A stretch of 64,000 nt of DNA from Akkermansia sp. (GTDB taxonomy: Bacteria > Verrucomicrobiota > Verrucomicrobiia > Verrucomicrobiales > Akkermansiaceae), in NCBI GenBank assembly GCA_017558555.1, contig JAFYUJ010000063.1, forward strand, positions 40,081-104,080. Direction: 5' to 3'. Positions 17,918 through 26,632 of the stretch are shown here, piece after piece (the first letter of the stretch is position 1; every line of letters begins with the position of its first letter). The notes below the pieces were generated by a model, which saw nothing but the letters and a program-made list of their open reading frames with translations, did not search any database and had not been told where the DNA came from. The position numbers and the translations under genes are program-made.

Positions 17918-17937
17918 TCCCCCTGCTTTTCTCCCCC

Positions 17938-17973
17938 AAAGGTGGTGGCCGTTCTCATGCGGTCACCACCTTT
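17938..17973 (+). terminator. Terminator of the PiT permease gene
   Basis: AAAGGTGGTG (17938-17947) pairs with CACCACCTTT (17964-17973), followed by TCTTTTTG. Confidence 0.85.
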
Positions 17974-18048
17974 TCTTTTTGCTGATTTTTTGAAATTTCA
18001 ATATAATTTTTGTGGACGCACGCCGCGATGTGATGTAGAATAACGCCC

Positions 18049-18774
18049 GTGAGCGTGAAATGGAAAGTTGAAGAATTGGAAGAATGCGAATCCACATTCA
18101 ATGTGGCACGCAAGATGCCTGCATGGACCATCGTCAGCACACGCAGGCAAACAAAAGGGCGTGGCCGATTCAATCGCCCGTGGGTTGGCGAGGAAGGCGG
18201 GCTCTGGGTCACCTACAACCTGCCGATTGACCCGCATTCACACATCCACTGGGGTTTGCTTCCTCTGGTCGCCGGAGCTGCCATCATGGATGCCCTGAAA
18301 GCCTACAACATCCCCGGGCTGCGTCTACGCTGGCCCAACGATGTGCTGGTGGGCAAGGCCAAGCTGGCCGGCATTCTGGTGGAGAGGCCCTCTGCCAACA
18401 TGGCATCTATCGGCATTGGCATCAACATGTTCAACAATCTCAAGAGTTTGCAAGGGCTCACCATCGACCCCGCCACACGTATGGCAGATTTGGTGCCGGC
18501 ATGTCCTTCCGTTGCAAAGTTCCGCACTATTCTCGGCGATGATATCGCAGAAATTTTCCACTACTTCGAGCAAGGTGGGCTGGATGCCATTTCTTCCATG
18601 CTGGATGCCGCCTGGGGCGAAAGCCGACCGGTGGTGGCCATTACGGATACCGAGCGAATCTGCGGATTCTTTGCCGGTGTGGAGCACGATGGTTCGCCCA
18701 TCCTGCGCCGCCCCGATGGCTCCACCATCACCGTACCCGGCATTACCGTCAACCGGCTCAAGGAACTTATCTGA
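18049..18774 (+). CDS. birA: Biotin-[acetyl-CoA carboxylase] ligase
   Basis: A 241-residue biotin protein ligase, which adenylates biotin and attaches it to the carboxylase carrier lysine. GRGRFNRPW gives the biotinyl-AMP binding loop, and LRWPNDVLV followed by KLAGIL the ATP and catalytic-lysine region. It lacks the N-terminal helix-turn-helix of E. coli BirA, so it is the non-regulatory form. The GTG start at 18049 follows a TAGAAT -10 box by seven bases, so the mRNA is probably leaderless. No accB or accC is adjacent. Confidence 0.93.
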   Translation: MSVKWKVEELEECESTFNVARKMPAWTIVSTRRQTKGRGRFNRPWVGEEGGLWVTYNLPIDPHSHIHWGLLPLVAGAAIMDALKAYNIPGLRLRWPNDVLVGKAKLAGILVERPSANMASIGIGINMFNNLKSLQGLTIDPATRMADLVPACPSVAKFRTILGDDIAEIFHYFEQGGLDAISSMLDAAWGESRPVVAITDTERICGFFAGVEHDGSPILRRPDGSTITVPGITVNRLKELI

Positions 18775-18800
18775 CTCCCTTCCATCCTTTTTCTTCTTCG

Positions 18801-18830
18801 GGCTGATTGCTGCACGCAATCAGCCTTTTT
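18801..18830 (+). terminator. Terminator of birA
   Basis: GGCTGATTG (18801-18809) pairs with CAATCAGCC (18817-18825), then TTTTTG. Confidence 0.88.
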
Positions 18831-18839
18831 GTTTGCACC

Positions 18840-18946
18840 CCAAAACGAAGTCAGCCGCAGATCCTGAGATCTGCGGCTGCCCAACTACCCTATGAAATGG
18901 GCCCTTTTCAAGCCCAGGATTCTGTTTTGAGTCCGAATCCGAAGAC
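18840..18946 (-). ncRNA. Candidate structured small RNA
   Basis: No ORF explains this stretch. On the minus strand a strong promoter (18953-18981) is followed by a region that can fold into a 6-bp hairpin (GGATTC/GAATCC, 18917-18922 with 18935-18940), a 5-bp hairpin (TGGGC/GCCCA, 18898-18902 with 18912-18916) and a 12-bp hairpin with a 4-base loop (18852-18863 with 18868-18879), the last followed on the minus strand by ACTTCGTTTTGG and acting as a probable terminator. Predicted length is about 105 nt. An extra pairing CTGCCC/GGGCAG (18877-18882 with 18947-18952) would overlap the terminator stem and lies partly upstream of the expected start. It does not match SRP RNA, 6S, tmRNA or RNase P as I know them. 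Function unknown. Confidence 0.5.
18852..18879 (-). terminator. Perfect 12-bp hairpin ending the candidate small RNA
   Basis: CAGCCGCAGATC (18852-18863) and its exact complement (18868-18879) with a CTGA loop. The T run on the minus strand is short and starts five bases later. Confidence 0.6.
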
Positions 18947-18952
18947 GGGCAG

Positions 18953-18981
18953 ATTGTATTATCGGATTTAACATTCGTCAA
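18953..18981 (-). promoter_or_regulatory. Promoter of the candidate small RNA
   Basis: Minus-strand TTGACG (18976-18981), 17-base spacer, TACAAT (18953-18958). One of the best sigma-70-type matches in the window, with no protein gene behind it. Confidence 0.7.
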
Positions 18982-19008
18982 GCGAATAATGCGGAATCTC
19001 CTTAATTT

Positions 19009-19037
19009 TTGCGGAATATGACTCTGAGGGATATCAT
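19009..19037 (+). promoter_or_regulatory. Promoter of the tonB-exbB-exbD operon
   Basis: TTGCGG (19009-19014), 17-base spacer, TATCAT (19032-19037). The predicted leader of about 29 bases carries GGAAG six bases before the ATG at 19073. Confidence 0.6.
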
Positions 19038-19072
19038 CGTTGACACGCGGGGAGCTTGCGTGGAAGTGTGAA

Positions 19073-20266
19073 ATGGTGTTTGATAGGAGCATGGATAAGC
19101 AGCACCCACAACAGCACGGAGGCCTGGCCTTGCTGTGTATATTGCTTTCCATCCTGATTCATATCACCACGGTATTGATTCTCATGAACCTGCCTCGGGA
19201 GTCGGGTGAAAAGAGCGCTCGGGAAGCCGGACTGGAAGAGCAACCTGCACCCACCACGCGCCATATCCGCATGTACCGTCCCATGCCGGAGCCGGAAAAA
19301 CCGCATCCCTTTGCCAAAACGAGTGCCGACGAGCCGCAGCAAAAACCCACACAAGCGGATTTTGAGGGGCAGCGCCATACCGTAGCCTCCGGCGATGATT
19401 CAGCGCCCAAGCGCCACAGCGATGCTCCGGCCCCCACGATGCAGGGCGAGAAAAAAGAAGAAATTGTGACCTTCGATCAGCAGCAACAAGACGGCCCGCT
19501 GGAGCATGAAGGCAAGCAGGAGGCAAGACCTGCACCGCCCCAGGTACACGATGCGCATGCTCCACAGCCGGAAGCTCCGACCATCCCCCCCGGCCAAGGC
19601 CAACCCAACAACCGCGAAAACCACCAAACCAATCTGGGCGAAGGACAGAATGCCAACACACCGGCAGCCACACATACTGCCACCATCCCCACACCCACCC
19701 CCGAAGGTGACATTCTGCTGCAAACGCGCCAAGACAAAGCCAGGCCACAGCCCATTCCCAGCCCTCCTTCTGCCCGCCGAGGCCGCCCGGACATCATGTC
19801 CGATACCCCTCACGCCCCCAACCGACCACACCGCAGACACGTTACCGTGCATGACCCCAGCCTGGCCGATCACGCCCAACCGGCCGGATTCCGCACCCGC
19901 GAGCGCCGCAGCCGCAGCACCGGTCGCTTCGTCATGGGCAGCAAGCCATCACTCAATGTAGCAGCCACACCGCGCGGGCGATACGAAGCCGAAATCTACC
20001 GGCGCATAGCCCGTATCTGGTATACCAAATGCAACGAACACCGCGGGGATATCATCCCCGGCAGCATCGTTATCAGTCTGCGCATCGACAAGCGCGGCTA
20101 CCTGCGCAACATGGAACTCGTCTCGCGCCATGGTGCCGGTGTCATTCAACAATCTTTCACCCTGGGCGCTATCCGCCAGGCAGCTTTACCCCCCATGCCT
20201 CCCAACGTCGCAGCGGACGTTGTGGGTGAGGTCATGGAACTTCTCATAGAATTCAACTTCGATTAA
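19073..20266 (+). CDS. TonB/TolA-like energy transducer
   Basis: A 397-residue protein. A short cytoplasmic head, one membrane segment (about 16-38), a long Pro/Glu/Gln/His-rich periplasmic stalk (about 40-300), and a C-terminal domain (about 305-397) with YEAEIYRRIARIWY and a GxV/ISLRIDKRGYL strand typical of TonB/TolA C-domains. It should transmit the proton motive force used by ExbB-ExbD to outer-membrane partners. Start 19073 is chosen for its GGAAG; ATG 19091 with AGGAG directly before it is possible. The next gene starts 12 bases later. Whether it is a TonB for uptake or a TolA for envelope constriction is unclear; no receptor and no tolB/pal is adjacent. Confidence 0.85.
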   Translation: MVFDRSMDKQHPQQHGGLALLCILLSILIHITTVLILMNLPRESGEKSAREAGLEEQPAPTTRHIRMYRPMPEPEKPHPFAKTSADEPQQKPTQADFEGQRHTVASGDDSAPKRHSDAPAPTMQGEKKEEIVTFDQQQQDGPLEHEGKQEARPAPPQVHDAHAPQPEAPTIPPGQGQPNNRENHQTNLGEGQNANTPAATHTATIPTPTPEGDILLQTRQDKARPQPIPSPPSARRGRPDIMSDTPHAPNRPHRRHVTVHDPSLADHAQPAGFRTRERRSRSTGRFVMGSKPSLNVAATPRGRYEAEIYRRIARIWYTKCNEHRGDIIPGSIVISLRIDKRGYLRNMELVSRHGAGVIQQSFTLGAIRQAALPPMPPNVAADVVGEVMELLIEFNFD

Positions 20267-20278
20267 CCCACCCAGACC

Positions 20279-20884
20279 ATGATAACCACCCTCACACAAT
20301 TTCTGGATGCCTGTCACCCCTTTGGCTACCCGCTTCTGGCCTGCTCTGTCATTTTGCTGGCAGCCATTCTGTATCACACCTTTTTCACGCGCAGTCTGCG
20401 TATCCTGCGCAAATTGGCCCCCAATGTGCAGCGCATGGAGCAAGGCATCGACAGCGCCGAAAGAGCCCTGCGAGAACAGTGCATGTGCTCCTCGCATCCT
20501 TTGGCAGATGACATTCTCTTTGTGATGGATCACCGAGGTGCCGATGACCTGACCACCCGCACCGAAGCGCGCCTGCGGCTGCGTGTCGATGCAGAGCGTG
20601 CCGGCATGGCCACCATCAGTCTCATCACCAACATTGCCCCCATGCTCGGCATCCTTGGCACTGCTTGGGGGCTGGTTGATATCTTCGGCGTCTTCGGCAC
20701 ACCGGAAGCACAACAAGGTATTGCCATGGGTATCTCCAAAGCACTTTACACCACGATTTTCGGTCTGGCCATAGCTGTACCCGGCGTCATCGCCCAGACA
20801 TTCTTTGAGCGTGGTCTGGAGCGCCGGGCCGCTTACACCAACGAATTCTTCACGCGCCTGCTTGCGCTTGTGCATCATTCCTGA
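20279..20884 (+). CDS. exbB: ExbB/TolQ proton-channel protein
   Basis: A 201-residue MotA/TolQ/ExbB protein with three membrane segments: about 17-36, 115-140 and 155-178. The second and third carry NIAPMLGILGTAWGLVD and the GISKALYTTIFGLAIAVPG signature. It forms the inner-membrane pentamer that conducts protons with ExbD. Translationally close to the TonB-like gene (12 bases) and to exbD (18 bases). Confidence 0.93.
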   Translation: MITTLTQFLDACHPFGYPLLACSVILLAAILYHTFFTRSLRILRKLAPNVQRMEQGIDSAERALREQCMCSSHPLADDILFVMDHRGADDLTTRTEARLRLRVDAERAGMATISLITNIAPMLGILGTAWGLVDIFGVFGTPEAQQGIAMGISKALYTTIFGLAIAVPGVIAQTFFERGLERRAAYTNEFFTRLLALVHHS

Positions 20885-20902
20885 CCAACACTCTACCTCG
20901 CC

Positions 20903-21325
20903 ATGGTCATCTACACCCGCAAGCCCGCAGCCATGGGGATATCCATCGTGCCCATGCTGGATATTCTCACCATCCTGCTCATCTTTTTCATCGTCCACAC
21001 GGAGTTCAAGCGCCAGGTCTCGGTGCTGGATATTACCCTGCCCCAAACACACAACATCGCTGGTGAAAAGGGTGATAAAAATCAAATTCTGCTCGAAGTG
21101 GCAGATGATGGCACCCTGGCGCTGGACGGCAACATCATCACCCTGGATAAGTTGAGTGCAGCCGTTCATGAACTCCGTAACACCCACCCCGATACCAAGG
21201 TGCAAGTCTCCGCTGCACGCGGCGCTTCCATGGGCCGATTCATCCAAATCATGGATATCCTCACCGCCGCAGGCCTTCCCGTTGATGAAGTTCCTGTGCG
21301 CATCGATTACCAATCGGCCCCATAA
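20903..21325 (+). CDS. exbD: ExbD/TolR biopolymer transport protein
   Basis: A 140-residue protein with one N-terminal membrane helix (about 13-33) containing the essential Asp in VPMLDILTILLIF, then a periplasmic domain with the ExbD ending. It pairs with ExbB and drives the TonB-like protein. It is the last gene of the operon, followed by a hairpin terminator at 21330-21364. Confidence 0.93.
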   Translation: MVIYTRKPAAMGISIVPMLDILTILLIFFIVHTEFKRQVSVLDITLPQTHNIAGEKGDKNQILLEVADDGTLALDGNIITLDKLSAAVHELRNTHPDTKVQVSAARGASMGRFIQIMDILTAAGLPVDEVPVRIDYQSAP

Positions 21326-21329
21326 AAAG

Positions 21330-21364
21330 AAGCGGAGCATTCCATGTGCAGGAATACTCCGCTT
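21330..21364. terminator. Shared terminator of exbD and argJ
   Basis: AAGCGGAGCATTCC (21330-21343) pairs, with one mismatch, with 21351-21364 between the two convergent genes. AAAAAG precedes it, giving a T run only for the minus strand. Confidence 0.7.
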
Positions 21365-21386
21365 ACAGCAAAAACAGGTCGGTGTG

Positions 21387-22643
21387 TTACTTGGTCAAAC
21401 CATCGCGCTTGGCCTGATTCCAATAGGCATATTCGGAGCGATTGAAATCCACGTATTCGGGGGAGAGGTCGGTGGTGTACACCACATACTCATCAGCCCC
21501 CATATTCAGGTTGATAAGCACCTCAAACTCGCGGGCTTGCACACGTTCGCGGAGGTCATCGCTGGGGGTATCCGTCTGCTCACCCCCGCGGCAGGCGGGA
21601 AGCCCGGCGATATCAATATCCACCTTCTCTTCGCGCACACGGCGACCGGAGTAACCCACGGCGTGAATGATGCGGCCCCAGTTGGGGTCACCGCCATTCC
21701 AGGAACTCTTAACGAGGGCAGACTTGGCGACACCCTCGGCCACGCGCTTCGCTTCTGCGGGGCTGGGGGCACCCACCACGCGCACCGTCACAAACTTGGT
21801 GACACGCTCGCCATCCTGCACGATGTGCTTAGCCTGTTCCATCATGACAAAGTGCAGAGCCTCCACAAACTTGCCCCACTCGGGGTGAGCGGGAGAGAGG
21901 TTGACACCGGAAGCACCATTGGCCATCACGAGGGTGGTATCGTTGGTGCTCATGTCACCATCAATGGTGATGCGGTTGAACGAGAGGGATACCCCCTCAT
22001 ACACCGTTGCATCCAAATCTTCGCGGGAAACCCCGGCATCCGTGCAAACGAGACAAATCATCGTAGCCATGCAGGGAGAAATCATACCGGCGCCCTTGCA
22101 GCAGGAGCCAATGCGCACGGGCTTACCCTCAATCATCACCTCTACGGCCACTTCTTTCTCGCAGGTATCGCTGGTGATGATGGCAGAGGCCACGTCGTGC
22201 CCCTTGGCCGCGGTCAAATCGCTGCACAGCTCGGGGATACGGGGTTCAATACGCATCATGGGCATGGGCAAACCAATCACCCCTGTGGAGCACACGGCCA
22301 CCTCAGCCGTCTTGAGTCCCAGCTGCTTAGCCACGATAGAGCATTCCTTGCGAGCCACAGCCACACCGCCGGCGCCCGTGCAGGCGTTGGCGTTGCCGCT
22401 GTTGGCGATAATAGCGCGCACATTGCCACGGCGCAGGTGGCTCTGGCTCACGCGCACACAGGCGGCGCGCACGCGGTTGGTGGTAAAGGTACCGGCGGAG
22501 GTTGTGGGCTCGGTGGAATACACCAGCGCCAAATCCAGGCGGGTGGCAGTCGGTTTCTTGATGCCGCAGCTCAACGCATTGGCCACGTAGCCCTTGGCGG
22601 CGGTCACACCACCATCAATCATTTTAAATGTACTGGCACTCAT
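21387..22643 (-). CDS. argJ: Bifunctional ornithine acetyltransferase / N-acetylglutamate synthase
   Basis: A 418-residue ArgJ starting at the ATG at 22643 (MSASTFKMID). It recycles the acetyl group from N-acetylornithine to glutamate in arginine synthesis. The protein is made as a precursor that cleaves itself before a threonine in the MATM motif, seen here in GMISPCMATMICL; the new N-terminal Thr is the catalytic nucleophile. NRVRAACV and IIANSGNANACTG are also family blocks. A TACAAT -10 box (22656-22661) lies 12 bases upstream with a weak -35. No other arg gene is adjacent; pyrC diverges from it. Confidence 0.95.
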   Translation of the reverse strand: MSASTFKMIDGGVTAAKGYVANALSCGIKKPTATRLDLALVYSTEPTTSAGTFTTNRVRAACVRVSQSHLRRGNVRAIIANSGNANACTGAGGVAVARKECSIVAKQLGLKTAEVAVCSTGVIGLPMPMMRIEPRIPELCSDLTAAKGHDVASAIITSDTCEKEVAVEVMIEGKPVRIGSCCKGAGMISPCMATMICLVCTDAGVSREDLDATVYEGVSLSFNRITIDGDMSTNDTTLVMANGASGVNLSPAHPEWGKFVEALHFVMMEQAKHIVQDGERVTKFVTVRVVGAPSPAEAKRVAEGVAKSALVKSSWNGGDPNWGRIIHAVGYSGRRVREEKVDIDIAGLPACRGGEQTDTPSDDLRERVQAREFEVLINLNMGADEYVVYTTDLSPEYVDFNRSEYAYWNQAKRDGLTK

Positions 22644-22812
22644 GATATCAGCTTGATTGTACACCCACAATGTGCCACACTTCAGCCCCTGCTTCAAGCG
22701 TTTTCTGTGTTTCCTGCGGCTTTCACAAGCTATTTCCCTGCGAATACGCAAAAACAGAGACCGCGCAAGAAGAGAAATCCAGCGCAGCCCGGCTGCTGAG
22801 CATGGCTTAGGC

Positions 22813-22841
22813 TTGAAAGCCTGCATGGTTCATGGTAGAAT
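22813..22841 (+). promoter_or_regulatory. Promoter of pyrC, predicted leaderless
   Basis: TTGAAA (22813-22818), 17-base spacer, TAGAAT (22836-22841). Six bases then ATG, so the first transcribed base should be at or beside the start codon. Confidence 0.75.
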
Positions 22842-22847
22842 ACGGGC

Positions 22848-23861
22848 ATGGAAATCACGCTAGATTCGCCCTTGGATATGCACCTGCACCTGCGAGATGG
22901 TGATATGCTGAAACTGACAGCCCCGCTTTCTGCCGATTTTGCAGGTGCTGTCATCATGCCGAACCTGGTGCCGCCCATTACCACACCGGATGCCATGGTG
23001 GCGTATTCCCGCCGCATCCGCGAGGCCATGGGAGAGGACGTTGCTTTCAGCCGCTACATGACCCTGTTCTTCACCCCGCAAACAGAGGCCACCCTGCAAT
23101 CCATCTGTGATACGCCGGAGTTCTTTGCCTTCAAGCTTTACCCCGCCGGCATCACCACCAACAGCGAGGGCGGCATCTCCCACATGAAAGAAGCCGACTC
23201 TACCCTGCGCATGATGGAGGAGATGGGCATTCCCCTGCTGGTGCATGGTGAAAGCCACGGTTTTGTGATGGACCGCGAGGCAGAGTTCCTTGCCGTCTAC
23301 CGTGATTTGGCGACTCGTTATCCGAAACTGCGTCTCTGCATGGAACACATCACCACGGCAGCCGCGCTGCAGCTGCTGGATGAGTTCGAAAACCTTTGCG
23401 CCACGGTGACGCTGCAGCACCTGCTCATCACCCTGGACGATGTTGCCGGTGGTGCCCTCAACCCGCACCTGTTCTGCAAGCCTATTGCCAAGCGCCCCGG
23501 CGACCGCGATGCCCTGCTGCAAGCTGCGCTGGAAGCCCACCCGCGCCTGATGTTCGGCAGCGATTCCGCGCCCCATCCCTTGCACAAGAAAGAATGCTGT
23601 GGCTGCGCGGCCGGTGTCTTCACAGCCCCGCTGGCACTGCCCAAACTGGCAGAGCTTTTTGCGGCACACGGCAGCTTGGGCAATCTGCAAAACTTCGTCT
23701 CCGGCAATGCCCGCAAGCTCTATGGGCTCACCCCGGTCTCCCGCCCCATCACCCTCACAGACACGCCCACGCACGTGCCCGCCAGCTACCGCAGCTTCGG
23801 CCAGCAAGTGGTGCCCATGTACGCAGGAGAAAGCATTGGGTGGAGCGTCAAAAAGGACTGA
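22848..23861 (+). CDS. pyrC: Dihydroorotase (class II, PyrC)
   Basis: A 337-residue zinc amidohydrolase that closes carbamoyl-aspartate to dihydroorotate in pyrimidine synthesis. HLHLRD (13-18) gives the first metal histidines, FKLYPAG the lysine that is carbamylated to bridge the metals, LVHGE and EHITT later metal histidines, and GSDSAPHP the catalytic Asp. Length and order match E. coli-type PyrC rather than the larger class I enzyme. It starts a short plus-strand group with a DUF3820 gene (9-base gap) and menA (overlapping). Confidence 0.96.
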   Translation: MEITLDSPLDMHLHLRDGDMLKLTAPLSADFAGAVIMPNLVPPITTPDAMVAYSRRIREAMGEDVAFSRYMTLFFTPQTEATLQSICDTPEFFAFKLYPAGITTNSEGGISHMKEADSTLRMMEEMGIPLLVHGESHGFVMDREAEFLAVYRDLATRYPKLRLCMEHITTAAALQLLDEFENLCATVTLQHLLITLDDVAGGALNPHLFCKPIAKRPGDRDALLQAALEAHPRLMFGSDSAPHPLHKKECCGCAAGVFTAPLALPKLAELFAAHGSLGNLQNFVSGNARKLYGLTPVSRPITLTDTPTHVPASYRSFGQQVVPMYAGESIGWSVKKD

Positions 23862-23870
23862 TATAGCCCC

Positions 23871-24167
23871 ATGGAGGAAGCCCCCATTCCCGGAGCGGAC
23901 GAACTGCGCGCCCTGCTGGCAGAAATAGCCGCCATGCACATGCCCTATGGCATGTATGGGCCCAAAAACTACCCGCCGGAGGGGTGCCCGCTCATGGATT
24001 TGCCCACCGAATACCTCGACTGGTTCTGGCAACGAGGCTGGCCCAAAGGGAAGCTCGGGCGCCTCATGGAACAAACACTTCTCATCAAAAACAGCGGATT
24101 GGACAAACTGTTCGACCCCTTCCGCGCGGCCAATGGTGGCCGCCGCAAATTCCCTCGTAAATCATGA
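23871..24167 (+). CDS. DUF3820 family small protein
   Basis: A 98-residue protein with the DUF3820 pattern: MPYGMYG, a DLPTEYLDWF stretch, then GKLGRLMEQTLLIKNSGLDKLF. Members are small soluble proteins of unclear function, one being described as a quorum-sensing-regulated virulence factor in Pseudomonas. Its end overlaps the menA start by four bases, so it is translated with menA. Confidence 0.85.
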   Translation: MEEAPIPGADELRALLAEIAAMHMPYGMYGPKNYPPEGCPLMDLPTEYLDWFWQRGWPKGKLGRLMEQTLLIKNSGLDKLFDPFRAANGGRRKFPRKS

Positions 24168-25075
24168 ATACGCTCAAATCTATCTTCCTGGCAGCCCGTC
24201 CCAAAACACTTCCCGCCGGCATGGTGGCGGTATGGGCCGGCTGCATGATTGTGTGGAAATTCCAGCAATTTGCCCCGGAGTTCGGCATTAAATTGGATTG
24301 GACGCTGGCGGCCTTCACCCTGCTGAGCAGCATGTGCATCCAAATCGCCTGCAACTTGTTCAACGATTCGCTGGATGCCACCCAAAAAGCTGATACGGAC
24401 AAGCGCCAGGGCCCCCGCCGCATCACCGCCAGCGGGGATATGAGCCCCCTTGCAGTCAAAATATGGGGAGCCGCCTTTCTGGCTGCAGCCGCCGTGCTGA
24501 GCATCCCGCTCATCATGGCACAGGGCTGGCCCATCGTAGCCATCGGCCTTCCCTGCATGCTCTGCGCCTATTGCTACACCGGTGGGCCCTTCCCCCTGGC
24601 CTACCACGGGCTGGGAGAGCTTTTCGTCCTGCTTTTCTTCGGGCTGGTCGCTGTGGCAGGTACTGTCTTCGTGCAAATCGGGTGGAGCGAGGCGCTCATC
24701 CCCATCTACGGCGCAGCTTTCATCATCGGTGTGCAATGCGGGCTGCTCTCCTGCCTGCTCATCGAGGTGAACAACATCCGCGACCGCAAGGAAGACTCCA
24801 CCACCGGCAAGCGCACCCTGGCTGTGCGCATGGGTGATAAGCGCGCCCGCGGCCTTGCCATGGCTTTCCTCGTGGCGCCCTACGCCACACTCAAGCAAAC
24901 AGCCTTCTTCCTCCCCGGTGTGAATTGGAACCTGTGCTGGCTCGCCGCCATCATCCTTGGCGGGTTCATCATGCTCAAGCTCTCCCGCACCCCGGCAGAT
25001 AAGCGCATGAATGTCCTCCTGGGGCTCTCCTCCCTGCACCTCATCCTCTTCCTGGCTGCCCTCACGATAGGCTAA
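24164..25075 (+). CDS. menA: 1,4-dihydroxy-2-naphthoate polyprenyltransferase
   Basis: A 303-residue UbiA-superfamily enzyme with about eight membrane segments. The two Asp-rich sites that bind Mg-prenyl diphosphate are NLFNDSLDATQKADTD and NNIRDRKEDSTTGKRTLAVR; the latter, with NNxRDxxxD and TGKxTL, is typical of MenA, which prenylates DHNA to demethylmenaquinone in the inner membrane. UbiA or a tocopherol-type relative is less likely. Menaquinone respiration is therefore inferred. Terminator at 25102-25139. Confidence 0.92.
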   Translation: MNTLKSIFLAARPKTLPAGMVAVWAGCMIVWKFQQFAPEFGIKLDWTLAAFTLLSSMCIQIACNLFNDSLDATQKADTDKRQGPRRITASGDMSPLAVKIWGAAFLAAAAVLSIPLIMAQGWPIVAIGLPCMLCAYCYTGGPFPLAYHGLGELFVLLFFGLVAVAGTVFVQIGWSEALIPIYGAAFIIGVQCGLLSCLLIEVNNIRDRKEDSTTGKRTLAVRMGDKRARGLAMAFLVAPYATLKQTAFFLPGVNWNLCWLAAIILGGFIMLKLSRTPADKRMNVLLGLSSLHLILFLAALTIG

Positions 25076-25101
25076 AGCAAAAGCCACGACTTTCTATGCA
25101 G

Positions 25102-25139
25102 AAAACCGCCTCCGCGCATACGCAGCGGGGGCGGTTTTT
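25102..25139 (+). terminator. Terminator of menA
   Basis: AACCGCC (25104-25110) pairs with GGCGGTT (25130-25136), with extra pairs inside, then TTTG. It may act in both directions for the convergent autotransporter gene. Confidence 0.8.
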
Positions 25140-25159
25140 GTGCTGAGTACCGTTAAAAA

Positions 25160-26530
25160 TCAGAAATCCATTCTGTATCCAACAGTTCCGTTCACGGCGT
25201 TGTAATTGTCTGCAAACTCCGCAGAGAAATCCATGAAAACGGCGCCACAGTTCAAGCCCAGGGGCATCGTCATGCCAATGCCCATTTCCACGCCAACCAC
25301 ACCGGATTTGGCGCTGCCAACCGTGGTACTTTCATCCAAAGCCGGCATGCTGACGCCCACCTTCTGGCGACGAGCACCGGCCGTAGCTTTGCCCAGCAGG
25401 CGCATCTCCCACAGCGCAGAGCGATTCAGCCATTCATGTGCCACCATAGCTTGCATGCGCCCACCCAAACCGAAAATGACATTATTGCGAGTCTGTTTTC
25501 CGACGTTCAGGGCAATATCAGAACCATCTTCCGAGTATCCGTCAATGGTGCTGTGAATGTAGGATATATTGAGCACAGGCTGCCACCAGGCATTGCTCAT
25601 ATACTCCGGATTCATGCGGAAGGTTCGGCCCATTTCATACATGAAGCCATAGCCCACACCGTCCGACTTACCCTTTGTGGAGTATGTCACATCTCCCAGC
25701 GATGCGTTGCGCTTGAGCATCGTATCCGCAAAGCCCACGGTACCAATGAACGTATGAGTCACGCAGCCGCTCTCTTTGCGGGCAAAAACGCTGGCATAGT
25801 AGGCATCCAAATCCCCGGAAGCGGCATTCCCGACACCCGTGGCGCGAATTCGGCCGGACATACCGGTGAACGCGGCGCCCATGGTAAAATCCTCGGAAGA
25901 CGAGGTTGCAAAACCGACAGTACCACCAAGGGTGTTGAGCTTGTAACCAGGTTGATAGCCTTGGTCATCCAAATGATTATAGCCAATTTCAGCATTACCC
26001 CACACCGTATAGGGAGGAGGCTGGCACACATCGCCTTTGCCATCAGACTCCATCTCACAGGGCATGGCACCATTCAGCGTGGTGGTGCGGTTGCGAATAG
26101 ATTGCAACTGGCGCTCCATCTGATCCCGCCAGGCGGCGCCCAGTGCCGTCACTCCGGCACCGGACAGACTCCGAGCCAGATATTCACCGTTCTTCGTATT
26201 GGTGGACATAGTCCAGCCATTCGACGAATTCATGCTGAGCCTCCCGGAGCTTGAGCTGGAGTTCTTCCGGGAGCTCGCCAACTTTTCCGGCTCTGTACCG
26301 AGAAGTGATTTCTCCACCGGGGTAGAATCCGGCTCTGTCGGCACAAGGCCAAGGGATTGCTCTACATTGATGCTGCTCGCAGCCATCAAAGAATCCAATG
26401 AAGGCGAAGGAAGAGCTTGCCCGGATTCAGAGCTATCCGAACCATCAATACCGGCTGCCAGAGCTGTATGCCCGCAGACCACTACACCTGCCAAAATGCG
26501 CTGCAGGAAGCGTGAACGTCGAGGTTTCAT
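25160..26530 (-). CDS. Autotransporter-type outer-membrane barrel protein with a short passenger
   Basis: A 456-residue protein. A signal peptide (1-26, cut after HTALA), a Ser-rich low-complexity region (27-110), a short helix-like segment and then about 280 residues of alternating beta strands (from about 160 to the end), finishing in MDF, the terminal aromatic needed for outer-membrane assembly. PYTVWGNAEIGYNHL and later strands match autotransporter barrel domains. The region before the barrel is far shorter than usual passengers. Located in the outer membrane by inference; no partner gene adjacent. Confidence 0.85.
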   Translation of the reverse strand: MKPRRSRFLQRILAGVVVCGHTALAAGIDGSDSSESGQALPSPSLDSLMAASSINVEQSLGLVPTEPDSTPVEKSLLGTEPEKLASSRKNSSSSSGRLSMNSSNGWTMSTNTKNGEYLARSLSGAGVTALGAAWRDQMERQLQSIRNRTTTLNGAMPCEMESDGKGDVCQPPPYTVWGNAEIGYNHLDDQGYQPGYKLNTLGGTVGFATSSSEDFTMGAAFTGMSGRIRATGVGNAASGDLDAYYASVFARKESGCVTHTFIGTVGFADTMLKRNASLGDVTYSTKGKSDGVGYGFMYEMGRTFRMNPEYMSNAWWQPVLNISYIHSTIDGYSEDGSDIALNVGKQTRNNVIFGLGGRMQAMVAHEWLNRSALWEMRLLGKATAGARRQKVGVSMPALDESTTVGSAKSGVVGVEMGIGMTMPLGLNCGAVFMDFSAEFADNYNAVNGTVGYRMDF

Positions 26531-26584
26531 ATACCCCTGAGACGCATGGCTTATTCAAAGCAGCAAAAAACGGTTGGATAAAAT

Positions 26585-26599
26585 GATGCCGCCGGCATC
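26585..26599 (-). terminator. Terminator of the Sel1 lipoprotein gene
   Basis: GATGCC (26585-26590) with GGCATC (26594-26599), followed on the minus strand by ATTTTATCC. Confidence 0.6.
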
Positions 26600-26632
26600 A
26601 CGCAGCTCCAGTCACACGCTCTTTCCGCGGAT

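Noticed and set aside
18840..18946. SRP RNA, 6S RNA or tmRNA as identity of the candidate RNA
   Set aside because: The conserved SRP GGAAG/AGCA tip, the long 6S bubble stem and tmRNA tRNA-like ends are not present.
21156..22799. A 547-codon plus-strand frame across argJ
   Set aside because: It overlaps exbD and the whole of argJ on the opposite strand; composition is a His/Gly/Ala artefact.
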